Source: UBA1163 sp049513055 (GTDB lineage: Bacteria > Desulfobacterota > BSN033 > UBA1163). From it: a stretch of 64,000 bases of DNA. A model generated the notes under the pieces. The model worked only from the letters and a program-made list of their open reading frames with translations, was not told where the DNA came from and did not search any database. This document shows, in pieces, positions 17,387-25,465 of the stretch. Made by a program: the position numbers and the translations under genes. The DNA lies in NCBI GenBank assembly GCA_049513055.1, contig JBEKWN010000026.1:1-64000 (forward strand). Reading direction: 5' to 3'. Numbering within the stretch: the first letter of the stretch is position 1; each line of letters begins with the position of its first letter.

Positions 17387-17719
17387 TTAACTGAGTGGAA
17401 ATAGACTGGCAATGCGCTGGGCCAGCATAATGTCACCCGAGATCTTGAGCTTGCCACCCATGAAGGCGGACATACCATCGAGTTCGCCGTTGCACATAGC
17501 AATCCAATCCTTGTCTGCCATTCTCAGCGAAACAGTCGGGTGGGCATGCACGCCCTCTGATACAGTGCAAGTCTGATCTTTGATGACCACATACCAGTCC
17601 CCGCTTTCAGCACCCTCGATGTGATACTGGAACACAGCGTCTAGCCCGGTGGCAGCATTCCGGTTAAAAACTCCCGGCATCCCGGCGAAGATCTCCTTCA
17701 CTGAATTGAATACCGCCAT
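17387..17719 (-). CDS. SCP2 sterol-binding domain protein
   Basis: This small 110-residue single-domain protein matches SCP2: NRNAATGLDAVFQYHIEG, the WYVVIKD strand and the final LKISGDIMLAQRIASLF segment. SCP2 domains bind acyl-CoA or other lipids in a hydrophobic tunnel. Its place between the NMO-like gene and the hydratase/dehydrogenase suggests a carrier for fatty acyl-CoA intermediates. AGGAGG precedes the ATG. About 300 nt lie between it and the next gene downstream. Confidence 0.85.
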   Translation of the reverse strand: MAVFNSVKEIFAGMPGVFNRNAATGLDAVFQYHIEGAESGDWYVVIKDQTCTVSEGVHAHPTVSLRMADKDWIAMCNGELDGMSAFMGGKLKISGDIMLAQRIASLFPLS

Positions 17720-17825
17720 CTCTGTTCCTCCTTTCTCGACTGAAGAGGTCGATCCAAAAAATCACCCTCACAAAGAATTTCGGTAAGATTGATTATAACT
17801 GTCGAAATTCGAATTTCGAATTGAT

Positions 17826-19955
17826 TTACATCTTATAAAATGTTTTACCCTGCTCCGCCATTTCTTTGAGAAGGTTGCAGGGCTTGAATCTCACCCCATG
17901 TTCTTTCTCAAGTTTTACCAGGTGCTGATACGCGTTACCAATTCCCCAAGCGTCAGCATAACGGAGAATCCCACCGCGGTACGGAGGAAATCCCGTCCCG
18001 TAAACCATGGCCAGGTCCATGTCTTGGGGCCGATCGCAGATTCCTTCCTGGATCATGTAGGCAGCCTCGTTGATCGCCCGGGCCAACATCCGGTCTACGA
18101 TTTCCTTGGGGGTCATGGTTTTGGGCCCAACCCCTTTCTCTCCCAAATAGTTCTGGATAACTGCCACCACTTTCGGGTTCGGGACGGGTTTTTCCCCGCT
18201 GTAGTCGAACCACCCGGCTCCGGTTTTTCGTCCGTAGCACCCGGTTTGATAAACGCGTTCAGACAGAGGATGCATCTTCAATCGTTCCCCGAATGTTTTC
18301 TCAAAGTTCTTCCCCACATGGTAATTGATGTCGATTCCAGTCAAATCGCTAAGGGTGGCCGGACCCATGGGAAGTCCGAAATCCAGGATTGCCTCCTCCA
18401 CCTTGGCCGGGTCAACACCCTCTGCCACCATGAAGATAGATTCCCCCATGAGGCCGCCCAACTGTCTGGAGACATAAAAGCCCGGCCCGTCATTCACCAC
18501 GATAGGGACTTTGCGAATGGCTCGGCCAAAGGCCACGCTCGTGGCCAGGGTTTGATCCGAGGTCTTCTTGCCGCAGATGATCTCCAGAAGCTGCATCCTC
18601 TCAGCAGGATTAAAGAAGTGAAGCCCGATCATGCGGCCGGGATCTGTCAAGACTGAGGCTATCTCCGTTATGGGCAGCGCTGAGGTGTTCGTGCCGAAGA
18701 CGACATCCGGGCGGCAGATTCCTTCGAGGCGCTTCCAGATATTCTGCTTGATTTTCATGTCTTCCAAAACGGCTTCGATCACCAAATCAACGTCTTTCAG
18801 AGGTTCCAGTGAGACAGTCGTGACGAGGTGCTCCTTTATTAATTTATCCAGTTCCTCTGGAGTCATCTTTCCCTTCTTGATGGGGTAGGCAAAGGTTTTG
18901 CGGATGGCCTCGAGGCCCTTCTGGATGGCCTCATCGTTGATGTCCCAGAGAATGGCATCGACTCCATTGCTGAGAAGCAAGTTAACGATCCCCGACCCCA
19001 TCACACCACCGCCCAGCATACCCACCATCTTAATTTTTTTCGGCTCAATCTTTTCAATACGCGGCACTCTTCCCGCAGCCCGGGTGTTCAGGAAAATACC
19101 AATGAGGTTCTTAGCCACGTCTGAGACTACGCAATCGGCAAAAAGTTCCGCTTCGATTTTCAGGTCGGCTTCGAAATGATCCGTGAGTCCCCGCTCCATG
19201 GCCTCGATGGCCTTGAACGGGGCGATATATCCTTTGGCCTCTTTGGCAGCTATTCCTTTGGCAAAAGCGACAATTCCCGCCTTCTCTTCGGGCCTTGGAA
19301 GCTTATCCGTTTTATTCTTAGTCAGGCGAGTCTTGTGATTCAGCTCTCCAGAGATAAAACGGCGGGCCACTTGCAAAGCCTGATCCAGGAGTTGGTTGGC
19401 CGGGACCACCTCATCGAGCGCTCCTTTTTTCAGACCTTCTTCAGCTGAAATGGGGTCACCCCTCGTGATCATCATCAGGGCATCGGCGAAACCAATCAGT
19501 CGGGCGAGCCGCTGGGTACCACCCGCTCCCGGGAACAGGCCGATCTTGACCTCGGGCTGCCCGATTTGTATACTCTCGGCGGCAATACGGTAATGGCAGG
19601 CCATGGCGATTTCCAGCCCACCTCCCAGGCAATGGCCATTGATGGCGGCAATCACCGGTTTAGGTGCATCTTCAATCGCGTTGATAAAACGGTGGTTTTC
19701 CATCACACGCGGTAAAAGAAAATTCTTATCCTTCACTTTCTGAATTTCGGTAATATCCGCTCCGGCAATGAAATTCCTTCCCGTGCCGGTAAGAACCACA
19801 GCCTTAATGGCCTTATCCGTAAACGCCTGCAGAAAGGCATCGGCCATCTCCCGAACAAAATGCTCAGAAAGCTGGTTCACCGGAGGGTTATTCAAAGCCA
19901 GAATAGCCACCCCGTCTTTCACTTCCACCTTCACAGTCTTGTAATCCGTCTTCAT
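17826..19955 (-). CDS. Fused enoyl-CoA hydratase / 3-hydroxyacyl-CoA dehydrogenase (FadJ/FadB-alpha-like), copy A
   Basis: The 709-residue fusion has an N-terminal crotonase domain (about 1-190) with the two catalytic glutamates in HCLGGGLEIA and GQPEVKIG. The NAD-binding domain starts at about 307 (GMLGGGVMGSGI), and the dehydrogenase core carries IGLHFFNPAERMQLLEI and NDGPGFYVSR. C-terminal 3HCDH domains follow. It hydrates enoyl-CoA and oxidises the 3-hydroxyacyl-CoA, steps two and three of beta-oxidation. It is closely related along its whole length to the copy at 31094-33235. It lies between the SCP2 gene and an acyl-CoA ligase on the same strand. Confidence 0.93.
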   Translation of the reverse strand: MKTDYKTVKVEVKDGVAILALNNPPVNQLSEHFVREMADAFLQAFTDKAIKAVVLTGTGRNFIAGADITEIQKVKDKNFLLPRVMENHRFINAIEDAPKPVIAAINGHCLGGGLEIAMACHYRIAAESIQIGQPEVKIGLFPGAGGTQRLARLIGFADALMMITRGDPISAEEGLKKGALDEVVPANQLLDQALQVARRFISGELNHKTRLTKNKTDKLPRPEEKAGIVAFAKGIAAKEAKGYIAPFKAIEAMERGLTDHFEADLKIEAELFADCVVSDVAKNLIGIFLNTRAAGRVPRIEKIEPKKIKMVGMLGGGVMGSGIVNLLLSNGVDAILWDINDEAIQKGLEAIRKTFAYPIKKGKMTPEELDKLIKEHLVTTVSLEPLKDVDLVIEAVLEDMKIKQNIWKRLEGICRPDVVFGTNTSALPITEIASVLTDPGRMIGLHFFNPAERMQLLEIICGKKTSDQTLATSVAFGRAIRKVPIVVNDGPGFYVSRQLGGLMGESIFMVAEGVDPAKVEEAILDFGLPMGPATLSDLTGIDINYHVGKNFEKTFGERLKMHPLSERVYQTGCYGRKTGAGWFDYSGEKPVPNPKVVAVIQNYLGEKGVGPKTMTPKEIVDRMLARAINEAAYMIQEGICDRPQDMDLAMVYGTGFPPYRGGILRYADAWGIGNAYQHLVKLEKEHGVRFKPCNLLKEMAEQGKTFYKM

Positions 19956-20083
19956 AGGGTTACCACCTATTGGAATAAGTGCCTAAGATGCTTCAAGTGA
20001 ACTAAACTTCCTAAAGTTACTATTTCTCCCACTCAGGTTATCTCCGTGTCTCCCTGTCTCGCTTTCTCTCCCCTATCTCCCTG

Positions 20084-21781
20084 TCATGTTTTATTTTTGG
20101 CTTCTTCTTCAGCCCGCAGGATCTTCCGCAGAACTTTTCCGATCGCCGATTTTGGAAGAGAAGTCCGGAACTCGATGAGCTTCGGTACTTTGTAGGCCGC
20201 CAACTTTTCCCTACAGAAGGCGATGATCTCCTCCGCCGTAGCTGTCTCCCCTGGCTTCAGGACGATGTATGCTTTGACTGTTTCTCCCCGGTACTTGTCG
20301 GCGATGCCTACCGCAATTCCTTCCTGCACTTTGGGGTGTTGGAAAAGAACCTCATCGATCTCCCGGGGGTAAACATTGAACCCTCCGGCAATGATCATGT
20401 CCTTTTTGCGGTCCACGATGAAGAAATAGTCGTCTTTGTCTTGCACGGCAATATCCCCAGTGTAGAGCCACCCATCTTTTAATTGTCCGGCCGTTTCCTC
20501 GGGATTGTTCCAATAGCCCTGCATGATTATGGGCCCTTTCATGATGATCTCTCCCGGTTCTCCTTTTGGGACATCATGAATCCCCTCCTGCAGGTCCACA
20601 AGTCGCACGTCATTATCGATAAAGGGAACCCCGATGCTGCCCACTTTATGACCAAGAATGGGATTGGAAATTCCAAGGGCTGTGGACTCGGACAAGCCAT
20701 ATCCCTCGCCGAAAAAGATTCCCATATCTTTAACCTGCTCGATAAGCTCCACGGGCATCGGTGCGGCTCCGGAATTCAACAGGCCCAGTTTTCGGGCCAG
20801 ATCCAGTTCCATGGCCTTGGGATGATTGATGACGGCGTTGATCATCGTGGGTACAGAGGGGAAAAAGGTGATCTCCTTGAAATTGGCCAGTATACTCATA
20901 AATTCATCGAGCTGGAAGCGGGGGACCATAATTTGAGTAGCACAACTGAAAAGGGCCCAGTTCATCACCACAATGTTTCCGTAGATATGGAAGTAGGGTA
21001 GGACCGCAATGACATTGCGTCTTTCGTAGGGAGTTAGGATTATTGTGGAATTTCCCCATAGAGCACATCGAAAGGTTGCTGCAATCACGTTGGCATGCGT
21101 GAGGAGCGCCCCTTTGGGGATGCCAGTGGTGCCGCCAGTAAACTGGATCAGGGCTGGATCTTCCGGGTTTACCTGGACACGGGGGCGCTTCGTTTCCGTG
21201 CAGCCCTCCAGAATCCCAGAGAAATGATACCAGCCCTCCTCCAGTTCCAGGCTGGCCGCGGTGGACTGGCCCTGTCCTTTTATGTAATCCGTGATTTTAG
21301 TAACCACCACCCGGGTAATAGGAACCTCTTTATATAAGGCACGGATGGTGGGAAGCACCATGTCAAAGGTGATGAGGGTTGTCAGGCCCGTGACGTTAGC
21401 CATCAGCTTAAGCTCTTCAGCAGTGTACATGGGATTGAGGTTCACGACGATTGCTCCGAGTGATAAGACCGCATAATAAGCAATCAAGTATTGGGGACAG
21501 TTCGGGAGATGGATACCCACCCGTTCCCCTTTTTGAACACCCAGGGCTCCCAGAACGTTGGCCATGCGCAGGATCTGCTGGCGCAACTCCCAGAAAGTCA
21601 TCTCTGTCCCGTAAAAAGTCAGGGCCGCTTTGTCCGGATAGGCGTTAGCGGGAATTTGGATAAGTTCATGGATCGCCAAGCGCGGCACGCGGACGGTCGT
21701 TGGCACGTTGTAATCATAGTGTCTGTGCCAAGGTTTCTGTTCCGTGGTTCTTGTACCTCCCCAATTATTTGTAGGATTCAA
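20084..21781 (-). CDS. AMP-forming acyl-CoA ligase
   Basis: The 565-residue ligase has the P-loop FTGGTTGIPKGALLTH, GYGLSESTA, WLYTGDIAVQDKDDYFFIVDRKKDMI, GGFNVYPREID and the catalytic lysine region LPKSAIGKVLRK. It makes CoA esters of medium- or long-chain or aromatic acids. The only plausible in-frame start upstream of homology is a TTG at 21781; a GGGGAGG site lies inside the first codons, so the true start could be slightly downstream at a non-standard codon. It is closely related in layout to the ligase at 36973-38682. It stands divergently from the TetR gene at 22206. Confidence 0.88.
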   Translation of the reverse strand: MNPTNNWGGTRTTEQKPWHRHYDYNVPTTVRVPRLAIHELIQIPANAYPDKAALTFYGTEMTFWELRQQILRMANVLGALGVQKGERVGIHLPNCPQYLIAYYAVLSLGAIVVNLNPMYTAEELKLMANVTGLTTLITFDMVLPTIRALYKEVPITRVVVTKITDYIKGQGQSTAASLELEEGWYHFSGILEGCTETKRPRVQVNPEDPALIQFTGGTTGIPKGALLTHANVIAATFRCALWGNSTIILTPYERRNVIAVLPYFHIYGNIVVMNWALFSCATQIMVPRFQLDEFMSILANFKEITFFPSVPTMINAVINHPKAMELDLARKLGLLNSGAAPMPVELIEQVKDMGIFFGEGYGLSESTALGISNPILGHKVGSIGVPFIDNDVRLVDLQEGIHDVPKGEPGEIIMKGPIIMQGYWNNPEETAGQLKDGWLYTGDIAVQDKDDYFFIVDRKKDMIIAGGFNVYPREIDEVLFQHPKVQEGIAVGIADKYRGETVKAYIVLKPGETATAEEIIAFCREKLAAYKVPKLIEFRTSLPKSAIGKVLRKILRAEEEAKNKT

Positions 21782-22205
21782 TGATCAGCCATTGGCCATC
21801 ATTATCTTCTTCAGCCGAACGCTGGAAGCTGATAGCTGATTTCTAAGCGCTGATCTCCATTTTGGGGAATCGATGGTAAATTGCAAGGTTCCATTTTCCC
21901 CAACCTACTTTGTAGCATCTTTATAATGAATAAAGAGAGATTGGTCAAGATGGAAGAATGGAAGATTTCGCTGGAGGAGTTCTTGAAAAGGACCATCATG
22001 GATTTGAACGAAATCTTTCGTGGCGCATCTAAAGGTTGCTATGAGATTACTCAGATCCGAATTTCTCACTTGACAAGCCTGTAATCGGTGGAGTAGATTA
22101 ATGGTCATTCATTAATGTAATAAATCAGACATACTTTAGAAGCTCCTTATGTTTTAATCAGATTGTTGCCAGAGGGCCACATCTCTCGAAAATGGTTTGG
22201 TTCAG
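21782..22205. other. Divergent intergenic region with inverted repeat
   Basis: About 420 nt separate the ligase and the TetR gene. The only structure I can support is an inverted repeat ATTAATG / CATTAAT (22097-22103 and 22110-22116), about 90 nt before the TetR start, of the size and kind a TetR dimer would bind. A short frame at 21950-22084 has no recognisable relatives and is not called. Confidence 0.4.
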
Positions 22206-22898
22206 ATGAATCGAGGCAGAGTAAAACCCGGTTTTCAAAAGGCGAAGATGCTGGAAACAGCGCGAAGACTTTTCTGGGAAAAAGGCTACAACGCCACAAG
22301 TATGCGCGAAATAGCCATTTCCTATGGTTGCCGACCGGCCAATATCTATAATTTCTTTTCTGATAAAGAAGAAATTCTCTTCGAGGTGCTCCGGGAGGAA
22401 ATGGAGCAGATTATTAATCCGATTAAGCACCTGGAAGAGGATGACGGTACCAGTCCCATTGAACAGTTGAAGTTCATTATTGAAAGTCACTTAAAAGTTA
22501 CGTTGAGCTATAGGAGATCCGCTAAGCTGCTTTTTGACGTTGCGCTGGACAGTCTCTCACCCGACAAACGAAAAAAAATTGTAGATTTTCGTGACACCTA
22601 TGACCGGATTATTCGAAAAGTCATTCGCAGAGGCATTGATACGGGGTATTTGCCTGAAGTGGATGTAAGATTAGCTGGCTTTATGATTGCCTCTATGATT
22701 ACCCGAACCAGAATTTGGTTCCACCCTAAGAAAGGGGTGTCGGTTAGCGAGCTCACAGATTTCATATCTCAATTTGCTTTTAATGGTCTTAGGGGTTCAG
22801 CGGCCAGAGGAAGTTCTAAACCATTCCATAAATCGAACGGGCTACAAGAGGTTTTTGAGGTGAATCAATTTCAAGAAAGAATGGAGGGAGAAAGATGA
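22206..22898 (+). CDS. TetR-family transcriptional regulator
   Basis: A protein of about 230 residues from ATG 22206. The N-terminal helix-turn-helix (ARRLFWEKGYNATSMREIA followed by CRPANIYNFFSDKEEILFEVL) is typical of TetR; the C-terminal ligand domain is helical and resembles regulators of fatty-acid degradation. Its stop overlaps the start of the dehydratase gene (ATGA), so it is the first gene of the catabolic run and probably represses it until an acyl-CoA binds. A candidate operator lies at 22097-22116. Confidence 0.85.
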   Translation: MNRGRVKPGFQKAKMLETARRLFWEKGYNATSMREIAISYGCRPANIYNFFSDKEEILFEVLREEMEQIINPIKHLEEDDGTSPIEQLKFIIESHLKVTLSYRRSAKLLFDVALDSLSPDKRKKIVDFRDTYDRIIRKVIRRGIDTGYLPEVDVRLAGFMIASMITRTRIWFHPKKGVSVSELTDFISQFAFNGLRGSAARGSSKPFHKSNGLQEVFEVNQFQERMEGER

Positions 22899-24394
22899 GA
22901 ACGAAACAGCAATATATTGAAGGGTTGCGTAAGATGCGCCGAAACATTTATGTGAACGGTGAAAAGATCGCTCGGGATGACGAAGTACAATTGCCGACCA
23001 TTAACACCATGGGGTTGACTTTCGATTTTGCCGCCGACCCAAAATACGAAGACCTTTGTACAGCCAAATCTCATCTGACCGGTGAGAAGATCAATCGATT
23101 CTGTCATATCCACCACAGTAAGGAGGACTTGCACAAGAAGCAGGATATGACTCGAGCCGTTTGTCAAGTGGCCGGAGGTTGCATTCAGAGGTGTATGGGA
23201 ATCGATGCGACCAATGCCATCTATAACGTTTCTTATGAGGCCGATAAGCAGAACAAAGGAGCCACTCAATACCATAAGAACTTTGTGAAATGGTTGGAGA
23301 GATTTCAAAAAGAGGACCTGGTCGGCTGTTGTGCCCAGACGGACGTCAAAGGGGACAGGATGAAGCGACCTAGCGAGCAGAAAGATCCGGATATGTATGT
23401 CCATGTGGTGGAGAGGAAGAGCGATGGGATCGTGGTCCGGGGTTCCAAGGTGCATATCTCGGAAGCTTCTGTGGCGGACGAAATCTTGGTCGTTCCCACT
23501 CGTGCTCTCCTGCCAGAGGAGAAGGACTGGGCTGTGGCTTTTGCCGTTCCTGCAGACTGGGAAGGAGTGAAACAGGTGGTGAGCGTGCATAACCTGCGTG
23601 ACCGCCAATACTTTAAGAGGGGATTCACTCCTGGCTACACCGACTCTTATACGATCTTCGACAATTGCTTCATTCCGTGGGAGCGGGTCTTCCTTTGTGG
23701 AGAAGCGATTCACGGCGGGGCATGTGCCCTTCTCTTTGCCCTCTTCCATCGCCATAGCTATTCCGGTTGTAAACCAGCCTTAGGGGACTTAATGCTCGGA
23801 GCAGTGGCATTGGCAGCAGAATATAATGGCATTGCAAAGGCCTCTCACGTACGGGATAAATTGGCGGAGATCATCCGAGTGTCCGAGCTTGGTTATGCAG
23901 CTGGATTTACGGCTTCCGAATTGGGGAAACCCGAGTTGTACGTTCCTGGGCTGGGGTTTATGCCTTATGGACCGGGAAGTTATATCCCTCATTCCATCTA
24001 CGCCAACGTAGGCCGCAACCTTACCGGTGAGGCGGTCTTCCGGGAGGCTGAGATTTTGTGCGACATTGCAGGCGGTATTCCGGCCACCTTCCCTTACGAG
24101 GAAGATTTTATGAACCCCGAAACGAAGGATCTTCTGTACAAGTACATCACCCGGAACCCGGATATTCTCCCGGAAGATGCCGCTCAGCTATGGCGTTACA
24201 TTGGCGACATACTCTGCTCTGCAAGCGGAGGAATTCATCTGATTGGATCCTATCACGGAGGCGGCTCGCCCATCATGGAGGCGATTGCCATCACTACCCA
24301 GTATGACATCGAATCCCGCAAGAAAATGGTTAAGAAGCTTGCGGGTATTCCGGAACGACCAAAGAATCCGGAAGCCCCTGCAACAAAGAAGTAG
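22895..24394 (+). CDS. 4-hydroxybutyryl-CoA dehydratase-like [4Fe-4S]/FAD protein
   Basis: The 499-residue protein belongs to the 4-hydroxyphenylacetate hydroxylase/4-hydroxybutyryl-CoA dehydratase family. All four expected [4Fe-4S] ligands are present: Cys96 and Cys100 in GGCIQRC, His285 and Cys292 in FHRHSYSGC. They have the same spacing as Cys99, Cys103, His292 and Cys299 of the Clostridium aminobutyricum enzyme. That points to the radical dehydratase/isomerase (4-hydroxybutyryl-CoA to crotonyl-CoA) rather than the oxygen-using hydroxylase. It is co-translated with the TetR gene and followed by a 3-hydroxyacyl-CoA dehydrogenase that could act on the hydrated product. The real substrate may be a relative of 4-hydroxybutyryl-CoA. 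Confidence 0.85.
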   Translation: MRTKQQYIEGLRKMRRNIYVNGEKIARDDEVQLPTINTMGLTFDFAADPKYEDLCTAKSHLTGEKINRFCHIHHSKEDLHKKQDMTRAVCQVAGGCIQRCMGIDATNAIYNVSYEADKQNKGATQYHKNFVKWLERFQKEDLVGCCAQTDVKGDRMKRPSEQKDPDMYVHVVERKSDGIVVRGSKVHISEASVADEILVVPTRALLPEEKDWAVAFAVPADWEGVKQVVSVHNLRDRQYFKRGFTPGYTDSYTIFDNCFIPWERVFLCGEAIHGGACALLFALFHRHSYSGCKPALGDLMLGAVALAAEYNGIAKASHVRDKLAEIIRVSELGYAAGFTASELGKPELYVPGLGFMPYGPGSYIPHSIYANVGRNLTGEAVFREAEILCDIAGGIPATFPYEEDFMNPETKDLLYKYITRNPDILPEDAAQLWRYIGDILCSASGGIHLIGSYHGGGSPIMEAIAITTQYDIESRKKMVKKLAGIPERPKNPEAPATKK

Positions 24395-24401
24395 GTCTGG
24401 G

Positions 24402-24425
24402 AAAATCCTCCCTCAGGGGATTTTT
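24402..24425 (+). terminator. Hairpin with T-run after the dehydratase gene
   Basis: AAAATCC (24402-24408) pairs with GGATTTT (24418-24424) and an inner TCCC/GGG stem; T residues run to 24425. It sits only 25 nt before the next gene, so it more likely attenuates than ends transcription. Confidence 0.45.
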
Positions 24426-24448
24426 AAAACTGGAGGGAGGAAGTCCCT

Positions 24449-25363
24449 ATGAAGAAGAAGGCGGGTAAAGACAGGAGAAAAGCTATGGAGAAGGTCTTGG
24501 TTGTGGGCGCAGGATTTATGGGATCAGGAATTGCTCAGGTTTCGGCCCAAGCAGGTTACCAGGTTCATCTGATGGATATCCAGGTTGCAATCACGGACAG
24601 GGCCCTCAGGGATATTCGTTGGTCTGTGGAGAAGCTGGCGGCCAAGGGCCTTCTCAAGGAACCTTCCCAGAAAGTGCTTGCGCGGATTTCACCGGAAAAA
24701 GATCTATCGAGCACCTCCAAGGCGGACTGGGTAATCGAAGCAGCTCTTGAAGTGGAGGAGTTGAAGCGTGGGATCTTTCAAGAACTGGATCGGATTTCCA
24801 GACCGGAGACTCCACTGGCCACGAATACTTCTTCCATACCCATTACTCGCCTTGCTGAAAATACAAAGCGACCGGAGAGGGTGCTGGGGTTGCATTTCTT
24901 CGGACCTGTGCCGCTGATGAGATTGGTAGAAGTAATCAAAGGAGAGAAAACTTCCCCGGAAATCTTCGAGCGAGGAGTGGCCTTTGTTCAATCCCTGGGG
25001 AAAACCCCGGTCCGTGTGCAGCGCGATATCCCCTGCTTTGTGATGAACCGTATCTTCTCCGCGGCCTTCCGTGAGGCCGTTGACTTGGTTGATCAAGGAA
25101 TCGTCAGCCCCGAAGATGTGGATGTAGGCATGCGGCTCGGCTATGGGTGGAATGCTGGCCCTTTCGAAATCGCTGATAACGCTGGATTGGATACTTACGT
25201 CCGAATTGCGAAGACGATGAGGGCCCTGGGAGTGGATCACCTTGTATCCAGCTCAAACCTGATTGAACGGATGGTGATCGAAGGGCGTCTGGGCCGAAAG
25301 GTCGGAAAGGGTTTTTACAGATATTCCCCCGAAGGAAAACGACTGCCCTGGGAGAATAAGTAG
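24449..25363 (+). CDS. 3-hydroxyacyl-CoA (3-hydroxybutyryl-CoA) dehydrogenase
   Basis: A stand-alone dehydrogenase of 304 residues. The NAD fold begins VLVVGAGFMGSGIAQ and the active region reads LGLHFFGPVPLMRLVEVI, with GPFEIADNAGLD and RKVGKGFYRY near the end. It oxidises 3-hydroxyacyl-CoA to 3-oxoacyl-CoA. The start at 24449 is preceded by GGAGGGAGG; a Met 12 codons later is the position where homologues usually begin. Normal Hbd length is about 285, so the N-terminus carries a short basic extension. It lies between the dehydratase and the acyl-CoA dehydrogenase in the same direction. Confidence 0.92.
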   Translation: MKKKAGKDRRKAMEKVLVVGAGFMGSGIAQVSAQAGYQVHLMDIQVAITDRALRDIRWSVEKLAAKGLLKEPSQKVLARISPEKDLSSTSKADWVIEAALEVEELKRGIFQELDRISRPETPLATNTSSIPITRLAENTKRPERVLGLHFFGPVPLMRLVEVIKGEKTSPEIFERGVAFVQSLGKTPVRVQRDIPCFVMNRIFSAAFREAVDLVDQGIVSPEDVDVGMRLGYGWNAGPFEIADNAGLDTYVRIAKTMRALGVDHLVSSSNLIERMVIEGRLGRKVGKGFYRYSPEGKRLPWENK

Positions 25364-25465
25364 GGACACAGCATGCCGTGCCCGTCCACGCGTGAAGCGT
25401 AATAAATAATTATTGCTCATTTTGCAGTGATGATTTTTCAGTGACCATTTGGAAGGAGGATGACC

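Noticed and set aside
21881..22084. 67-codon plus-strand frame in the ligase-TetR gap
   Set aside because: No family resemblance and no clear ribosome-binding site; kept only as intergenic sequence.
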